From Daldinia sp. FL1419 (taxonomy: Eukaryota; Ascomycota; Sordariomycetes; Xylariales; Hypoxylaceae), in contig MU623399.1 in assembly GCA_025201765.1 (NCBI GenBank), positions 124,001 to 188,000 of the forward strand: a stretch of 64,000 bases of DNA. The letters run 5' to 3'. Below the pieces are notes generated by a model. That model searched no databases. It was given only the letters and a program-made list of their open reading frames with translations, and was not told where the DNA came from. Positions 24,658 to 36,031 of the stretch are shown in pieces (position 1 is the stretch's first letter; every line of letters begins with the position of its first letter). Made by a program: the position numbers and the translations under genes.

Positions 24658-24703
24658 AGCGGACACAGCGGACCACAGCGGACCACAGCGGACCACAGCG
24701 GAC
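24658..24703. repeat. Tandem 10-bp CGG-containing repeat (about 4 copies)
   Basis: The unit GACCACAGCG is repeated exactly at 24671-24700 with a variant copy (GGACACAGCG) at 24661-24670, so a CGGA core recurs every 10 bp. CGG triplets are the half-sites of fungal Zn2Cys6 regulators. The repeat lies in the spacer between the Baeyer-Villiger monooxygenase and the dehydrogenase, about 310 bp before the latter's start. A regulatory role is inference. Confidence 0.7.
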
Positions 24704-24902
24704 TATTAGCACAGAGATGCGGCGAAGGCCTTCCACGTGACCGGACCTTGCTGTCTTCTTACCTACGCCTGAAGCGGAATACACGTACAATACTAGAAAG
24801 TCCGCATAGTCGATGGATATTCGGCGTTAAAGATGTAGATCTATCCTTATGTGCGCGGGACTTGTAGAGGTTAAGGGGCGATAACATACCGCGGAAAATG
24901 AA

Positions 24903-24910
24903 TATAAATA
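24903..24910 (+). promoter_or_regulatory. Candidate TATA box of the dehydrogenase gene
   Basis: TATAAATA lies 107 bp before the ATG at 25017, a usual distance for a regulated fungal promoter with a short leader. Confidence 0.4.
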
Positions 24911-25016
24911 CCTACCACGAAGAACTCGATAGAAAACACAGAACGGACACATTTCTACCCTATTAACTTTCCAATAATTTCAAATTCTACGTGCAACGTC
25001 TTATTATCATCCAAAA

Positions 25017-25979
25017 ATGTCTCAACTCGTGTGGCTCATTACTGGTTGCTCTTCTGGATTTGGAGAGGCCTTGGTCCACCAGATTTTATCTCGAGGCGAT
25101 CTCGCTATCGCTACCGGAAGAAAGTTAGACAAACTTCAGCATCTCGAGAAACTTGGAGCGGTTACATTGGAACTAGATGTTACTTATTCTCAGGAAACCA
25201 TTAACGATATCATCGCCAAGGCCATAGCCGTATATGGGAGGATCGACGTTCTAGTAAACAACGCCGCCTTCGTCACCTCGGGCGGATGGGAAGATATCGA
25301 GTAAGATACGACGTGTCCCGACGGAATTCCCCGCTCACAGATACTAGATGCGATCAGCTGCTCTCGCAATTCGATACAAATGTTTTCGGGGTCTATAGGG
25401 TGACTCGAGCGGTCCTGCCCCACCTGAGAGAAAGGAGGTCGGGAGTGATGGTATTCATCAGTTCCTTGTCGGGTTGGCACGGCCATCCTTTCACTGGCCC
25501 CTATGCCGGCTCCAAGTTCGCTTTAGAAGGTAACCCAGCCGCAGCTTTAAATATGGTATTTTGACTAATTTCATGTAGGTCTAGTCGAAAGTTTAGCTCA
25601 AGAAACAGAAGGTTTTGGAATCAGAACCTTGCTGGTCGAGCCCGGTAGATTCCGAACGCCGCTCTTGTCGCCGAGCAACCTACGGGCAGTGACGTCTAGT
25701 ATCCCCGACTACGCGGAGGCTTCAAAAGCCTATATGGATGGACTGGCGAAAGGTGATCGGACGCAACCCGGCGATACGGGAAAAGCTGTAAAGATCATCC
25801 TAGATCTTGTTCGGAAAGAAGGGTGTGCCTCAGGAAGGGAGGTGCCTTTTAGGTTCCCTCTGGGTAGGGATTCCTACGAAACGATCAAAGGGAAGTGCGA
25901 GGAAACTCTGCTCTTACTTCAAGATTGGCAAGATGTTATCAATAGCACGGACTATGACAGCCACCCTGCAGAGAACTAA
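25017..25979 (+). CDS. Short-chain dehydrogenase/reductase
   Basis: This is a classical SDR, an NAD(P)-dependent oxidoreductase, of 288 residues from three exons (25017-25300, 25348-25529, 25579-25979). The cofactor motif TGCSSGFG is at residues 9-16. VNNAA follows DVLVNN at the end of exon 1. The catalytic Ser lies in FISSLSG (about S134), and YAGSK gives Tyr147 and Lys151. LVEPGRFRTPLL is the usual substrate-loop entry. The phases fit at both introns (GTAAGA..CTAG and GTAACC..GTAG). It follows the Baeyer-Villiger monooxygenase on the same strand and may act on its substrate or product, which is inference from position only. Confidence 0.92.
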
Positions 25980-26387
25980 TCGGGTGTCGGGGTTCTAGCC
26001 TGTGCTGCATATAGAACAAGGGACTTGTTGTATATGTAGTCGCCCTTAGCCATAGTTGTAGTTAGGTTCCTCGCGGAACAAAGAGCCAGGAGGCTATGTA
26101 AATTTGTTTAGTCGATGGTGTTATAAACATCAATTATATTGTAAACACACTCTATGAATATGTCTTCCTACAATTATCGTGTTAGGTTCATTTTAAAGCA
26201 TTACACAATAGGTATTGTTTTACTTTGAGAAGAATAGGCATCCTTATATATTTCGCTCGTGTAATGTGTTCGATTCAACTTGCAGAAACGACACCTTGGT
26301 GCTCGGTAGTATAAGCTCACCCGCTTACTTGGGCGCGTAGTAAAACTCTATCAGATCAGTCAGATCTTCTCAAGGGGTTGATTTGCA
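25980..26387. other. Spacer before the SNF2-like gene
   Basis: It contains the 3' region of the dehydrogenase gene and the promoter of the SNF2-like gene. No other feature was recognised. Confidence 0.55.
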
Positions 26388-29300
26388 ATGTCTTCCGAGA
26401 GTGACGATGTGGTGGCCCAGCCAGAAAATCCAGAGCCTCGGCGTGGAAATCCGGTGGATCTCGACACTCTGATAATCTGTATCGAAGGACTGGATAAAAC
26501 CCCGGTAAAGGTGCCTGAAGTAGGATACCTGATGCCGGAAAATCATCTTATGCTTAATCATTTCCTTAAACCAGAATGTAAAGCAAATCGAAGACGCCTG
26601 ACGAGCGATTACGATTTCACGGCGTTTAAAAAGTACTTATTGGATAATAAGTTAATAGCTGGTAATAGCTACTTCAAGGTAGCAAACAGTCCGGCCTTGA
26701 TTCACACTCCCATGTCCTGGGAGATTATGCTATACCAGATTCAATCCGGCCGGTTTCCACTGACTTCAGGCGACTCTGGCTACGAATACTTATTATTCAC
26801 TGCTATCAATTCCCCGGGTAATCGGGAAAAAGCGGTCGCACCTCCAATCGTACCTCCAGTAGTGGCTCCGGTCGTGGCTCCGGTCGTGGCTCCGGTCGCA
26901 CCTCCGGCTGTACCTCCGCGTACGAATCCTGCAGTCAAACGGACTTGGGCGAGTGGGGAAACTCACGGAGGCCCCTTCCCTAGATCTCAGGACAAGCAAA
27001 TTAGCACTCCTGGTAAAAAGTCGAATAGGGCTGCCGCCTCGGGTACGGGAAGTGGTTCAGGAGGAGCGACGGGACTGAGACCTTCTGCTAGCCCCGCGAG
27101 CGGGAATCCCGATGATGTGCATAGGATAGTGGATGGTAACGTGATGAATGAGGATGAATTAGGTGATGGCGAAGGCGAGATAGAAATGGAGGATCCTAAT
27201 GTTCTTGGTGGTGGGCCAAGGGTTTTGGGTTCTCTTCACCTTGACCAGGCAGCGATCGACCCAGAGACTTGGACTGCCGTTTGCGAGTTTTTCGGATGTG
27301 ATATCGAAGATGAGGACGTAGCTGTTCCAGGACTTAAACTCCGCTTGAAGGGATACCAGATGCATGCCGTTTACTGGATGCTAATGCGAGCCATTGAAGA
27401 GCGACGAGCTGGTATGCTTGCAGATGATGTTGGGCTTGGGAAGACGGCGATGTCATTAGCCACCATATTACTTCACCACCAAATGCAGGTCGCCAGATAC
27501 CGGGTAGCACGGGAATGGCGAAAGGTAAAAGCTCAGACTATCGATCCATCTGATTGCTTGCATCTCCCACCAAACCGAAGCGACTTACATCAAGCCAGCG
27601 TTTGCCCGAGTCAAGAAAACTCCGAGTTTCGTTTTCCATGTCCGTGCGTACCGGATTCATTCGCACGTCGGTACACAAGTCATATGATGCCATCGGTTAG
27701 CATCATCATTGCACCCGTAGACACGCTTAAGCATGTAAGTGATATCGCGATCTTTTTACTCAATCTTGCCTCTAAATCTCAGTGCTCTATTCCTCAAAAA
27801 CGGTCACTAACTCTTGGTCCTTATAGTGGTTAGATGAAGCCGATAAATTCTTTGATGCCCAGCATCCGATCGGCGGACAAATGATTGTTACTGTCGCTCA
27901 CAGGGACTGGGATTCCAGGGCCCGTAGTCACGATAGAGTCGCTATAAGAGCAACACAGGGTGAGGTTCAAAGAAACAAGCTAATCGCCGCGCCATTATCT
28001 GATGACGCATTGCAGTCTAGACATATAATCCTGGTTTCTAAAATGGGAACCTCTCAACTCATAGCAAGGTACGATATAAAAACACCCGCATCGTCTAGCG
28101 GGCGCGGTCGCGGGGGCACTCCAACAAACAGGATGGCACCGAAAAGAATATCGAACGTACTAGCTGCTAGCTGGGTTTTCATGGACGAGGTACATGATTA
28201 TCACGGATTTAAGAACATGACGAAACCCTTCGAACTTTTACATTTGCTAGGGGGGAATTGTGATATACCTCCGGTTGCAATTGGGCTATCGGCCTCTATA
28301 TTACGCGGCGGTCCTATACAGTGGCGAAACTTCATCGACTATATTCTCCGTAATCAACCGTTTAACCCAACGCACCCCTTACCAGGCGTCAAGGGAATAG
28401 ATTATATAGACGGTTTGAAATTAAGGTGGGATTATTTTTCATCCCGTCCCCCCAGCGCGGATCCGGAACGATACACAACTCTTACAAATGCCCTAGCACG
28501 ACTCATACCTGCCATAATTCTTTGTCGACATAAAGCTGCAAAATTCAGGGGTATTCCAATTGGGTCCCCTGCCGCAGGTATCTTATGGGAATTCTGTGAT
28601 ATGGTTGATGAGGACGTTCTACATTCCCATCGTCATCTCGCTTCTCAAGTACGAGGTAAGTCACTTCAGCGTTTCATATTTATTTATTTATTTTACCTCT
28701 GTGTACTAATTGGTCTCTTCCGTATAGACTGGATAAACAACGAATATAATACGAGAAGAGCAGTGTGGCAACAGGACGAAGAAGGCCCAGAGCCGAACAA
28801 AGAGGAGATCGAAGAGAGGCTATTGGGAAGTGTTGTCAACGGTACAGATATGCCCCATGCGTACGAAATAATCATGCGCTCGTCGGCCATCCCAGCGGTT
28901 GCGAAGATCATTACAGAGAACCGAAGAATAGAATACAAACATATCCTAACGAAAACTGTCACGGGATACGCCAGCAGGGTAACGACCGTTCTCGAGGGCG
29001 AACAATCCAAAGCAACAAGCGAAGACGAGAGAGCGGAATTTGAGCATAAGGTTAGACACGTATTAAGAGGAACGGACTTTTGGGACAGCCGGGAGGAATT
29101 AGATGACACATCTCCGAAGATCGAGAAAATATGCGGCTGGCTCAATCATTTGCTGGACCAAAGGAATCCCCAATGGGTCTGGAACGAAAAAGATGGATAT
29201 CCGAATCCAGGACCGGAACCGGGCGACCTCAGTAAAGTTCGCCACGCACTACTTTACACCGATTCCCCCTTTTCAGCCTTCCTCTTGTTTATGCTCCTTT

Positions 29301-29812
29301 TCAACAGGTACGGCTCACAGTTCGAATGGGTTTACATCCACGGCGGAATAGACGCCGCCGTACGCTCCGAGATGTACGCTCGGGTTAATGAAGCATGTAC
29401 TGCGAAGAGTCGCAATAAGATTCTTATATCAACCTTCAATTTAGCAGGTAAAGCCCATAATCTGCAAAGAGCTAATTACTGCATCCTTACGGAATTCCCT
29501 AGGAGCAGAGATGTTCAATTACAAGCCGGCGGTCGTATCGACAGGACGGGACAAACCATGACTCCTTTTGTTATTCAGTTACTCGATAAGAGGAACCTTT
29601 GCGAAGTTATTCGATGGCGACGAAGCATTGCGAGAGCAGCCTTAATAGACGATAATTTAGAAGACGAGGCTTTCAATTTGAACCATTTCTGCGACCTGCT
29701 CGAACCTAGCGCGCTCTCAAGCCCGACATCAGATGAATCCATACCAGACTCGGAAAGTAGCGATGGATATGTATCTCCTTCGCCCGGCGGGCGTACAGGT
29801 AGATTATCGTAG
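26388..29812 (+). CDS. Divergent SNF2-family DNA-dependent ATPase
   Basis: Three exons (26388-27734, 27827-28655, 28728-29812) give 1086 residues. Residues 1-140 form an unassigned N-domain. A Pro/Val/Ala-rich repeat follows (VAPVVAPVVAPVAPP, about 150-180), then an acidic linker. The Snf2 core begins at LKGYQMHAVYWM. Motif I is DDVGLGKT (346-353), against DExGLGKT in canonical members. Motif II is DEVH (569-572) in place of DEAH, and motif III is GLSAS. The C-terminal lobe has YIHGGID, ISTFNLAGKAHNLQRAN and QAGGRIDRTGQ (991-1001), which carries the arginine-finger motif. The Walker lysine and the arginine motif are intact, so ATPase activity is plausible. No RING, bromo- or chromodomain is evident. 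It probably belongs to one of the fungal SNF2 expansions rather than to a conserved remodeler; the exact role is unknown. Confidence 0.85.
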
Positions 29813-29991
29813 CTAGGTAATATTGTTGTGAATATAGATTGACCACATGTAGGCAATAAACATCCTTGCTTTTGAAAATGACTCCTTACAACACTGTAGG
29901 TACTCTACCTACTTAGGTACTTTATTAATTTATAAGCCCCGTTCCATCTTTTTCTCTCAGACTCCGGCTGTGAAGTTCCTTGCGTATTCGC

Positions 29992-32420
29992 TCAGTGTCC
30001 ATTCACACCGTTCGTGCCGTTGGTCCCGCAACAGGCATCACCGCCGTTAGCAAACGCGAGCTTGCTCATCTTGTCTACGGTATTAGTAACCCCTGCGCCA
30101 TTACTAGCTACCTGACTAGGAGTGCTGGCATAACTAGGCGGCACGTCCATGACAGGGTTATTGGTAAAGAAGTTACGCGGGCGTAGAAGTAATGTGATGG
30201 GTTCGACGGGCATGACGGGGAAGTCTTCCGGAGCTGGGATGTGTACAACACCAAAAGTATGCCACAAAACTACGTTTGTGTCCTCAATCGGTTCCGTGCC
30301 ATCCCCAATCCACTCTGGAAGTCCGAGCGACGGCTCTCCCGACGTCTGCGGTACGTGACGACCGGCGGGCCACAGTTGGTCGTCTCGATCTAGAAATCCG
30401 GGCGTCAGAAAGGCATTTTTCTAAGCCAAGGAGACGAGAAAAGGGGTTACTTCAACCTACACTTCGTAACGTGAACTGCATGCCGAGCGAATCCAGCCCT
30501 TTTCCAGACAAGAGAGCCCTCCTTCGGAAGAAGCCTAGGGACCTCCCGACTAACGAGCTTGTAACTCGCCGGTCTTTTGCTATAGGGATGCAGCTTGCTC
30601 ATGTTGCAAATATCCCACGTGCGACTCGTAGCACCATCGTAATCCGTCGCCGCCTTACCCGTCGTGTCTAGTTTTGTTCGCTTGGCGTAGAATGCGTTGC
30701 CGTAATAGTTTTCTGGGCTGCCGACGGGCGCTTCGGACGGTACAGCATCTGCCATAAAGACAGTGTTATTAGGTCCGTCTACGTTGGCATCGATCCTGAG
30801 GCAAAACAAATGCTGGTGATTATGCGCGTTGACACCTTGGGCTTTTGTTAGCCCCTAGTATAGATCACAAGATTCGAGGTTGGATATGAGGAGGCCTGTG
30901 ATTTCGAGTAACTTGCCTGGATATACTTGAGTCCCCCATCCATTTGTATCTTCATCAGGATTCATGGCGTAAGTGTTTAGGATACCCGTGAGCTTAATTT
31001 CAGGTTGGATAGTACCATCTTGCTACGCCTGATGTTAGCCGCACGAACTGTCGGGAGTAATATTCATGCTCTTACATGGAATATCCACTAGTTCAGGTCA
31101 GCACTGGTTCAACACAGATAGCAATGTTAATACTAACCTGTATAGCGTATTCATAATTAGCCGCAGTGAATATCTGCTGGATGATGAGCTTTCGCGCCCG
31201 AGTGACGATAACAGATTCATCTCTAAAGTCTGTGTGCTTGAACAGTATGCCATCATCCTCTTCGTGAATACATATGGCATTCTTGATAGTGCGAAGGTCA
31301 CCAGACCTTGAAGGGAAATGGGCATCCAGATAATGGATGGAACCCTTGCAGTCGCAGCCTAGTGTGAGGCTATTGGTCATGTATCCGGCGCCATACTCCC
31401 CAAGGTCGAAAGCATGCTTCCGCTGATGGGGATGCTCGGGATTTCCGCTGTGGCAAGCATTAGTAGATTCTCTATGAGTGAATCGAAGCAACTTACTAGG
31501 GTACCACCATCTCTGCCAGGGAAAGCCGGTAGAAGATTGGCCGTATGGTCCCCTTGTCATTATACGTGATATTATTAAGGATAATACCTTCTCGATAGTT
31601 GAAACCAATGTGAAAGTTCCAATTTTGCCACTCCAGCTCCCGTCCCTTCATTTTGAAAGAGACTCCTTCGGGCTGAGTTATGTTGATGGGTTTCAAGTCA
31701 CTGCGGTACCCTCCCGCTTTTTCAATTGCGGCGGGATGATAATTTATCGGCGCTACCTTGCTAAGTGGTCGTCGTATCTTCGGAATATCGATAGCAATGA
31801 TCTTTTGGTTCTCCGCGTCGTATATCGGGCAGAAATCCAAGGGGTATTGATACTGGCAGTCATCAACGTTGGGTCGATAGTACATTAGTGCTTGCTGGAG
31901 TCGGATTTTGTTTCCATGTCTCTCATCATATCCGATGGTCCATGGATCACAGTACACTTTGTGCATATCTTCTTTGGGAATCCCACTGATTTCGCATTGC
32001 TCAATAACTTTGGGGTCTTTCCGACAGATGTGCTCAACAAGAACTAGTTCTTCCATAGTTATCTAAATGTAATTGTGAACAACTCTTTCGTTAATTCATG
32101 AGAACTATACTTACTATAGGCTGCAATCCGTCCAGCAACTCCCACTTGGTGATTTTACCAGAAGCAATATCCACGAATCCATCGTACACTTTGCCACCAG
32201 GGGCGATGACCACGATATCAACAACCCTAGGCGGCCTAGGAGTTTCGACGGGGTTTGCTAGCCATTTTACCATTTCCGCCTTTCGAGGCTCGTGGAGTGA
32301 GACAACATTGAAAAACACGTCTCCGTGGGCTTTTTTAACTATACTGATGGCTGATTGGATTTCATCCGGACTCAGAGGATCTAGGGGGTGAGGGACCGCG
32401 TCGGAAATTGTAGAACCCAT
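29992..32420 (-). CDS. Copper amine oxidase (TPQ-dependent primary amine oxidase)
   Basis: It oxidises primary amines to aldehydes with release of ammonia and H2O2. Seven exons, complement(29992-30389, 30461-30835, 30917-31022, 31076-31087, 31138-31447, 31497-32062, 32115-32420), give 690 residues, matching the family. The TPQ precursor is Tyr389 in TAANYEYA and the catalytic base is Asp305 in AFDLGEYG. The copper ligands are His438 and His440 in NAHNHQH and His602 in WHTFGVVHIPAPEDFP. Exon 4 is only 12 nt (WIFH). The intron at 30836-30916 begins with GC (GCAAGT) and ends with AG. No stop or frameshift remains after splicing, so the gene looks functional. The C-terminus is Gly/Asn-rich with no evident peroxisomal SKL-type signal. 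Confidence 0.95.
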
Positions 32421-34301
32421 TGCGATTGTGATACCGCGTAAAAACTAAGTATATTGATATGATCTAGAATACAACTCCTCAAGAGGAGAGCACGAACTTA
32501 AGTACATCACAAACATATTCTGATAATGATGATCGTTATACCTGTAGACAGGTAGCTATCTTAGATAGATCATGTGCAACAGCGTCGTTCGTATCATAGA
32601 CTTCAAGGCCAATTAGCAATTGTATTACCTTAAGACTACCTAACCTAGGGAGTTAGCCGATAAGAACTCCACTCTCTTCCTTTTCGTGCTTCAGTACCTA
32701 TCGTAATCTCTGGGCTCCGTTCTAAGGGGTAGAGTAGGTACCTTTCGCCTTCCTTCTGATAAGTCTACGAGGTACTGAGTAGGGCGATGATAGGAAGATC
32801 TCGGGGTTCCCCTCTTTATGCACATGTAGGCCAAGGGCTAAACTAGTTGCGGGGGATAAGCCGCATATAGTTCCCGAAAATGGTGAGTAAAATGCTTGCT
32901 AGTAATGCCAACACAGATAAGACATCACCATCATCATCCCCATCCCATGATATGGAAGTCAAGAGTTCATAGGAGATATCTCTATAATCCGATACCGGGT
33001 CTTAACAATTTTAATCGGCATGCAGGATATTTGGTACCTAGCAGGTATCCATTGCATCTTTCCGAATGCCAGGAGGAAGATCCCGATTCCCGAACGTTGA
33101 TATCTAAGGGCAATAGAACATGTGATGATGGAGAATACTAACCTTAACCCGTAGCCAAGTTCAAAGCGCCATAGAAATAGCTGCCTTCCAAGCCGATCCT
33201 GGGGACGCCACCGCGGTCTCGTCGCTGCTTTAAGTCGACTTCGGTTTCCCAACCCTGTCTAATCATCTCACAGTTGTAGTTACCAAAATTATAATGAAAT
33301 AACGTCGCTGTGTGAAACCATGGACAGTGTTGCCTGTGGTCATTAACGCCACTATGTATCGATGGTAAATTGGTGATATAAGAAAATAATATTCGTTCTG
33401 CGAGGTGAATCGAGTAAATTGTGGCTTTTCTATATAATCTAACAGTAGTGGTAAAAGAAAAGTATGGGTATCAAGAACAGGTGGTTCCTGTATTATGACC
33501 CCCGGAGTGTTGTGAGGAATGAATGACCTGCGTGACTGTGTCAACATTGTAATTTGTAAGTAGCATCTTTCTTCAACTATAAAACAGACCTATACTGACA
33601 TATATATTCTATTATATATGAAACGGAGTACCTCAGGTTTGCCAAGGAATAACAAGACCAATGCGGCGAATTCGCGGCGGAGATCTCTTTGGAGTTTCTC
33701 ACAATACGCACATAAGAGAGGGACGTAGAATTATTTAACAAGAATACTCGAAGAGACATCAGCAAGTATATCAAATCTCGCTCCTAGTTGCCTTCCATGG
33801 AATAACTGCCTGATTGTCATAGTCACAAGCAAGTTTCGCCTAATCGGAGAATTTGCTTGACGGATCTTAAAGGACAAACGATTGGAGGGTTATTTCCGAG
33901 TGGGGGAGTGTTTGACATAATATACCCCTTAGGATCATCTATTCCTATGGAAATCACGGCGGTTTATACGATAATAATATGTTTCATATATTCTACTCTT
34001 ATTCATCATCATCGTCGTCATCGTCATCGTCATCATCGTACATTTCGGATAACCCCCTGATCATAGAGATATCTTACCGTTACAGCTGACTCATCTGCTG
34101 ACAAATCGTCAAATATCTTACTGACGAAAGAGTCGACGGGGCTCAATTCCACGCTTCTCTTCAATTCGAAGCTCTCCAAGGAAAAAGCAGCGCTAAAGAT
34201 ATAAGTTATCGATTCAAAGCAGCGAGGCCGTCCATCTAGAATTAAGTGACCCATTATAACGGATACCGACATAGCTATCTGGTTTATATATTCAACCCTC
34301 C
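32421..34301. other. 1.9-kb spacer without a recognisable gene
   Basis: Frames stay below 100 codons and show no motif. A CATCGT-type microsatellite lies at about 34003-34038. The region serves as a shared upstream region for the amine oxidase (-) and the bZIP-like gene (+). Confidence 0.5.
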
Positions 34302-35707
34302 ATGGGAGAAAACGAGGAATTTAGGAATGCGGATTCCCGACGGGTGGAGGGTCCAGACTACATCGCGGTAAGACTCGCTCATAATCCTCATATATCTCCT
34401 CGAGTACCTAAGACTTCACATATATGAACTAGGCTTAATACCAACTGCTAGTCGTAGGCCCGTCGTGAGAGAGGCAAATTAGCCCAACGAGCATTTAGAC
34501 AGAGGCAGATCGATACAATTCGAAGCTTAGAAGATGAGAACCGCAAATTACGCAAGGCCATCTCAGCAATAAGCGATGCCGCGGATCGCAGTGATGTCGC
34601 TTTATCCCGAGCCATCGTCGAAGCTCGTAAAATTGCTGGTATTGCCGCCCCGCAGTCTAAGCGTAAACTGCCTGAACCCACGATGCCGGATTTGAATGAT
34701 TCTAGCTGGTCAAGTGTTGCTCCCGTTGAAAATTCGGTTACTACGCCACCGCCGGAAAGCAATGGTCTTATTGATTTCTCATCGCCTTCATTGGATATGA
34801 GCGACGGGGAAAATAATTGGTCGCAGTTTTTATCAGCAGGGAGTCTGGATGCGGATGGTTCGACAGTTAATTTCGGCAGCTTTGGTAGCGAGTTGGACAT
34901 GGCGATGCCAAATTTCGAGTATGTCGCCGTTCCAACGGCCCCTACAGAGATTCCCTCGGCTACATTCGAGCCAGATAGAGCTATCCATATCACGGATCCC
35001 CCGCCAGATATTGTACCCTATATGGGTGCTGGGGCTTATACTTTATCTGGGCAGCTCTACTGGGCAGCGTTAGCCTTTGGCTTTCAAGCTCTCCGAGCCA
35101 TAATTTCGTCGGCAACACCGCCTCCAGTGGCCATTGACATTGTCACTCAGCAATGGTTTTTTACATCGAAACGCATGGCGCTTCCACAGATCATGCGTTT
35201 AATGCACGCGCGACTTGTGTTTCGACGATATGGGTATTTCCACCTGGCTAGTGACAAGTACGCCGAGGAGATAAAGGTAATAAGAACTAAATAAGGGTCC
35301 CCTTTTTTCATTCCGTCCTGACTATCTAAACACATCCAATCCGCTCAGAGAGATACTGGAACTGATCCTTGGCGCAGGGTTTCCTTGACCCAAATCTAGT
35401 AGAACGGTTAAGTGTCGCGCTGCGGGATGATGTTGAAAAGTCAGGTTTTAAGAAGGACGACTTCTTATCACCGGTAGACTTCGAGAAGGAATTACGGCAA
35501 CGTTTCCGTGATCAGTATCCCATATTCGAAGCAGCACTCAAGGGCCAGGCTTTTGCCAAGGAGCACGTTGCCTGTATGCGGAAACTGATTCAACTAATGT
35601 CCCGTCAGGCAGTCTGTTTCGGGGACGGCCCGAGATGGAGACCAGAGTCCGTCGATACCTTGGTGGATGGTTGGACGATGAGTTTAAGCCCCTTAACGGT
35701 ATATTAA
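34302..35707 (+). CDS. bZIP-like fungal transcription factor
   Basis: Three exons (34302-34367, 34458-35276, 35378-35707) give 404 residues. The short first exon (MGENEEFRNADSRRVEGPDY) joins in phase to ARRERGKLAQRAFRQRQ, a fungal bZIP basic region (R-x-x-x-x-AQRAFRxRQ). It is followed by a leucine/isoleucine heptad start, IRSLEDENRKLRKAI. The middle is acidic and Ser/Pro-rich, like an activation domain. The C-terminal part (from LYWAALAFGFQALRAIIS through KGFLDPNLVERLSV) is a helical region resembling the tail seen in many fungal bZIP proteins; its Pfam membership was not tested. The leucine zipper is short or weak. The gene is divergent from the amine oxidase; control of the nearby metabolic genes is possible but not shown. 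Confidence 0.8.
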
Positions 35708-36031
35708 ACTACGTACCAAGGGGCCTAAAGCCGTGAAATCCCCGAGACAGCCATAGCCAATGTGCGCTATATGCTGGAACTGTCTCTAAGCACGGTGCAT
35801 AATATCCTGATAGATTCTGGATAGTTGAAAGTTCCATCTTCGCTCATATCAAAAATAGTTAAAGTACCTACTTAATAAATTATATTAAAACTTTCGCCAA
35901 TTACGATGTATGATCCTTCCTCACCATGACCGAACAAGAATCGAGGCCGCATGGCTATAGACGTCTGATCGCTTTTCCCTTAGGCGCACAATATAGGTAC
36001 TTCTTTAATGTAATGCTGGGAATAAAGGATG
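35708..36031. other. Short spacer
   Basis: This is the 3' region of the bZIP-like gene plus a GAAGAAGAAGAAG run at 36035-36050 just beyond its end. Nothing else was recognised. Confidence 0.45.

Noticed and set aside
34033..34272. 79-codon minus-strand frame upstream of the bZIP-like gene
   Set aside because: Somewhat protein-like (ELSPVDSFVSKIFDDLSADE), but no start context, neighbour exons or family; could be a remnant, not supportable.
22896..35707. A biosynthetic gene cluster made of monooxygenase, dehydrogenase, amine oxidase and bZIP factor
   Set aside because: No backbone synthase, no transporter, and an unrelated ATPase gene in the middle; proximity alone is not enough.
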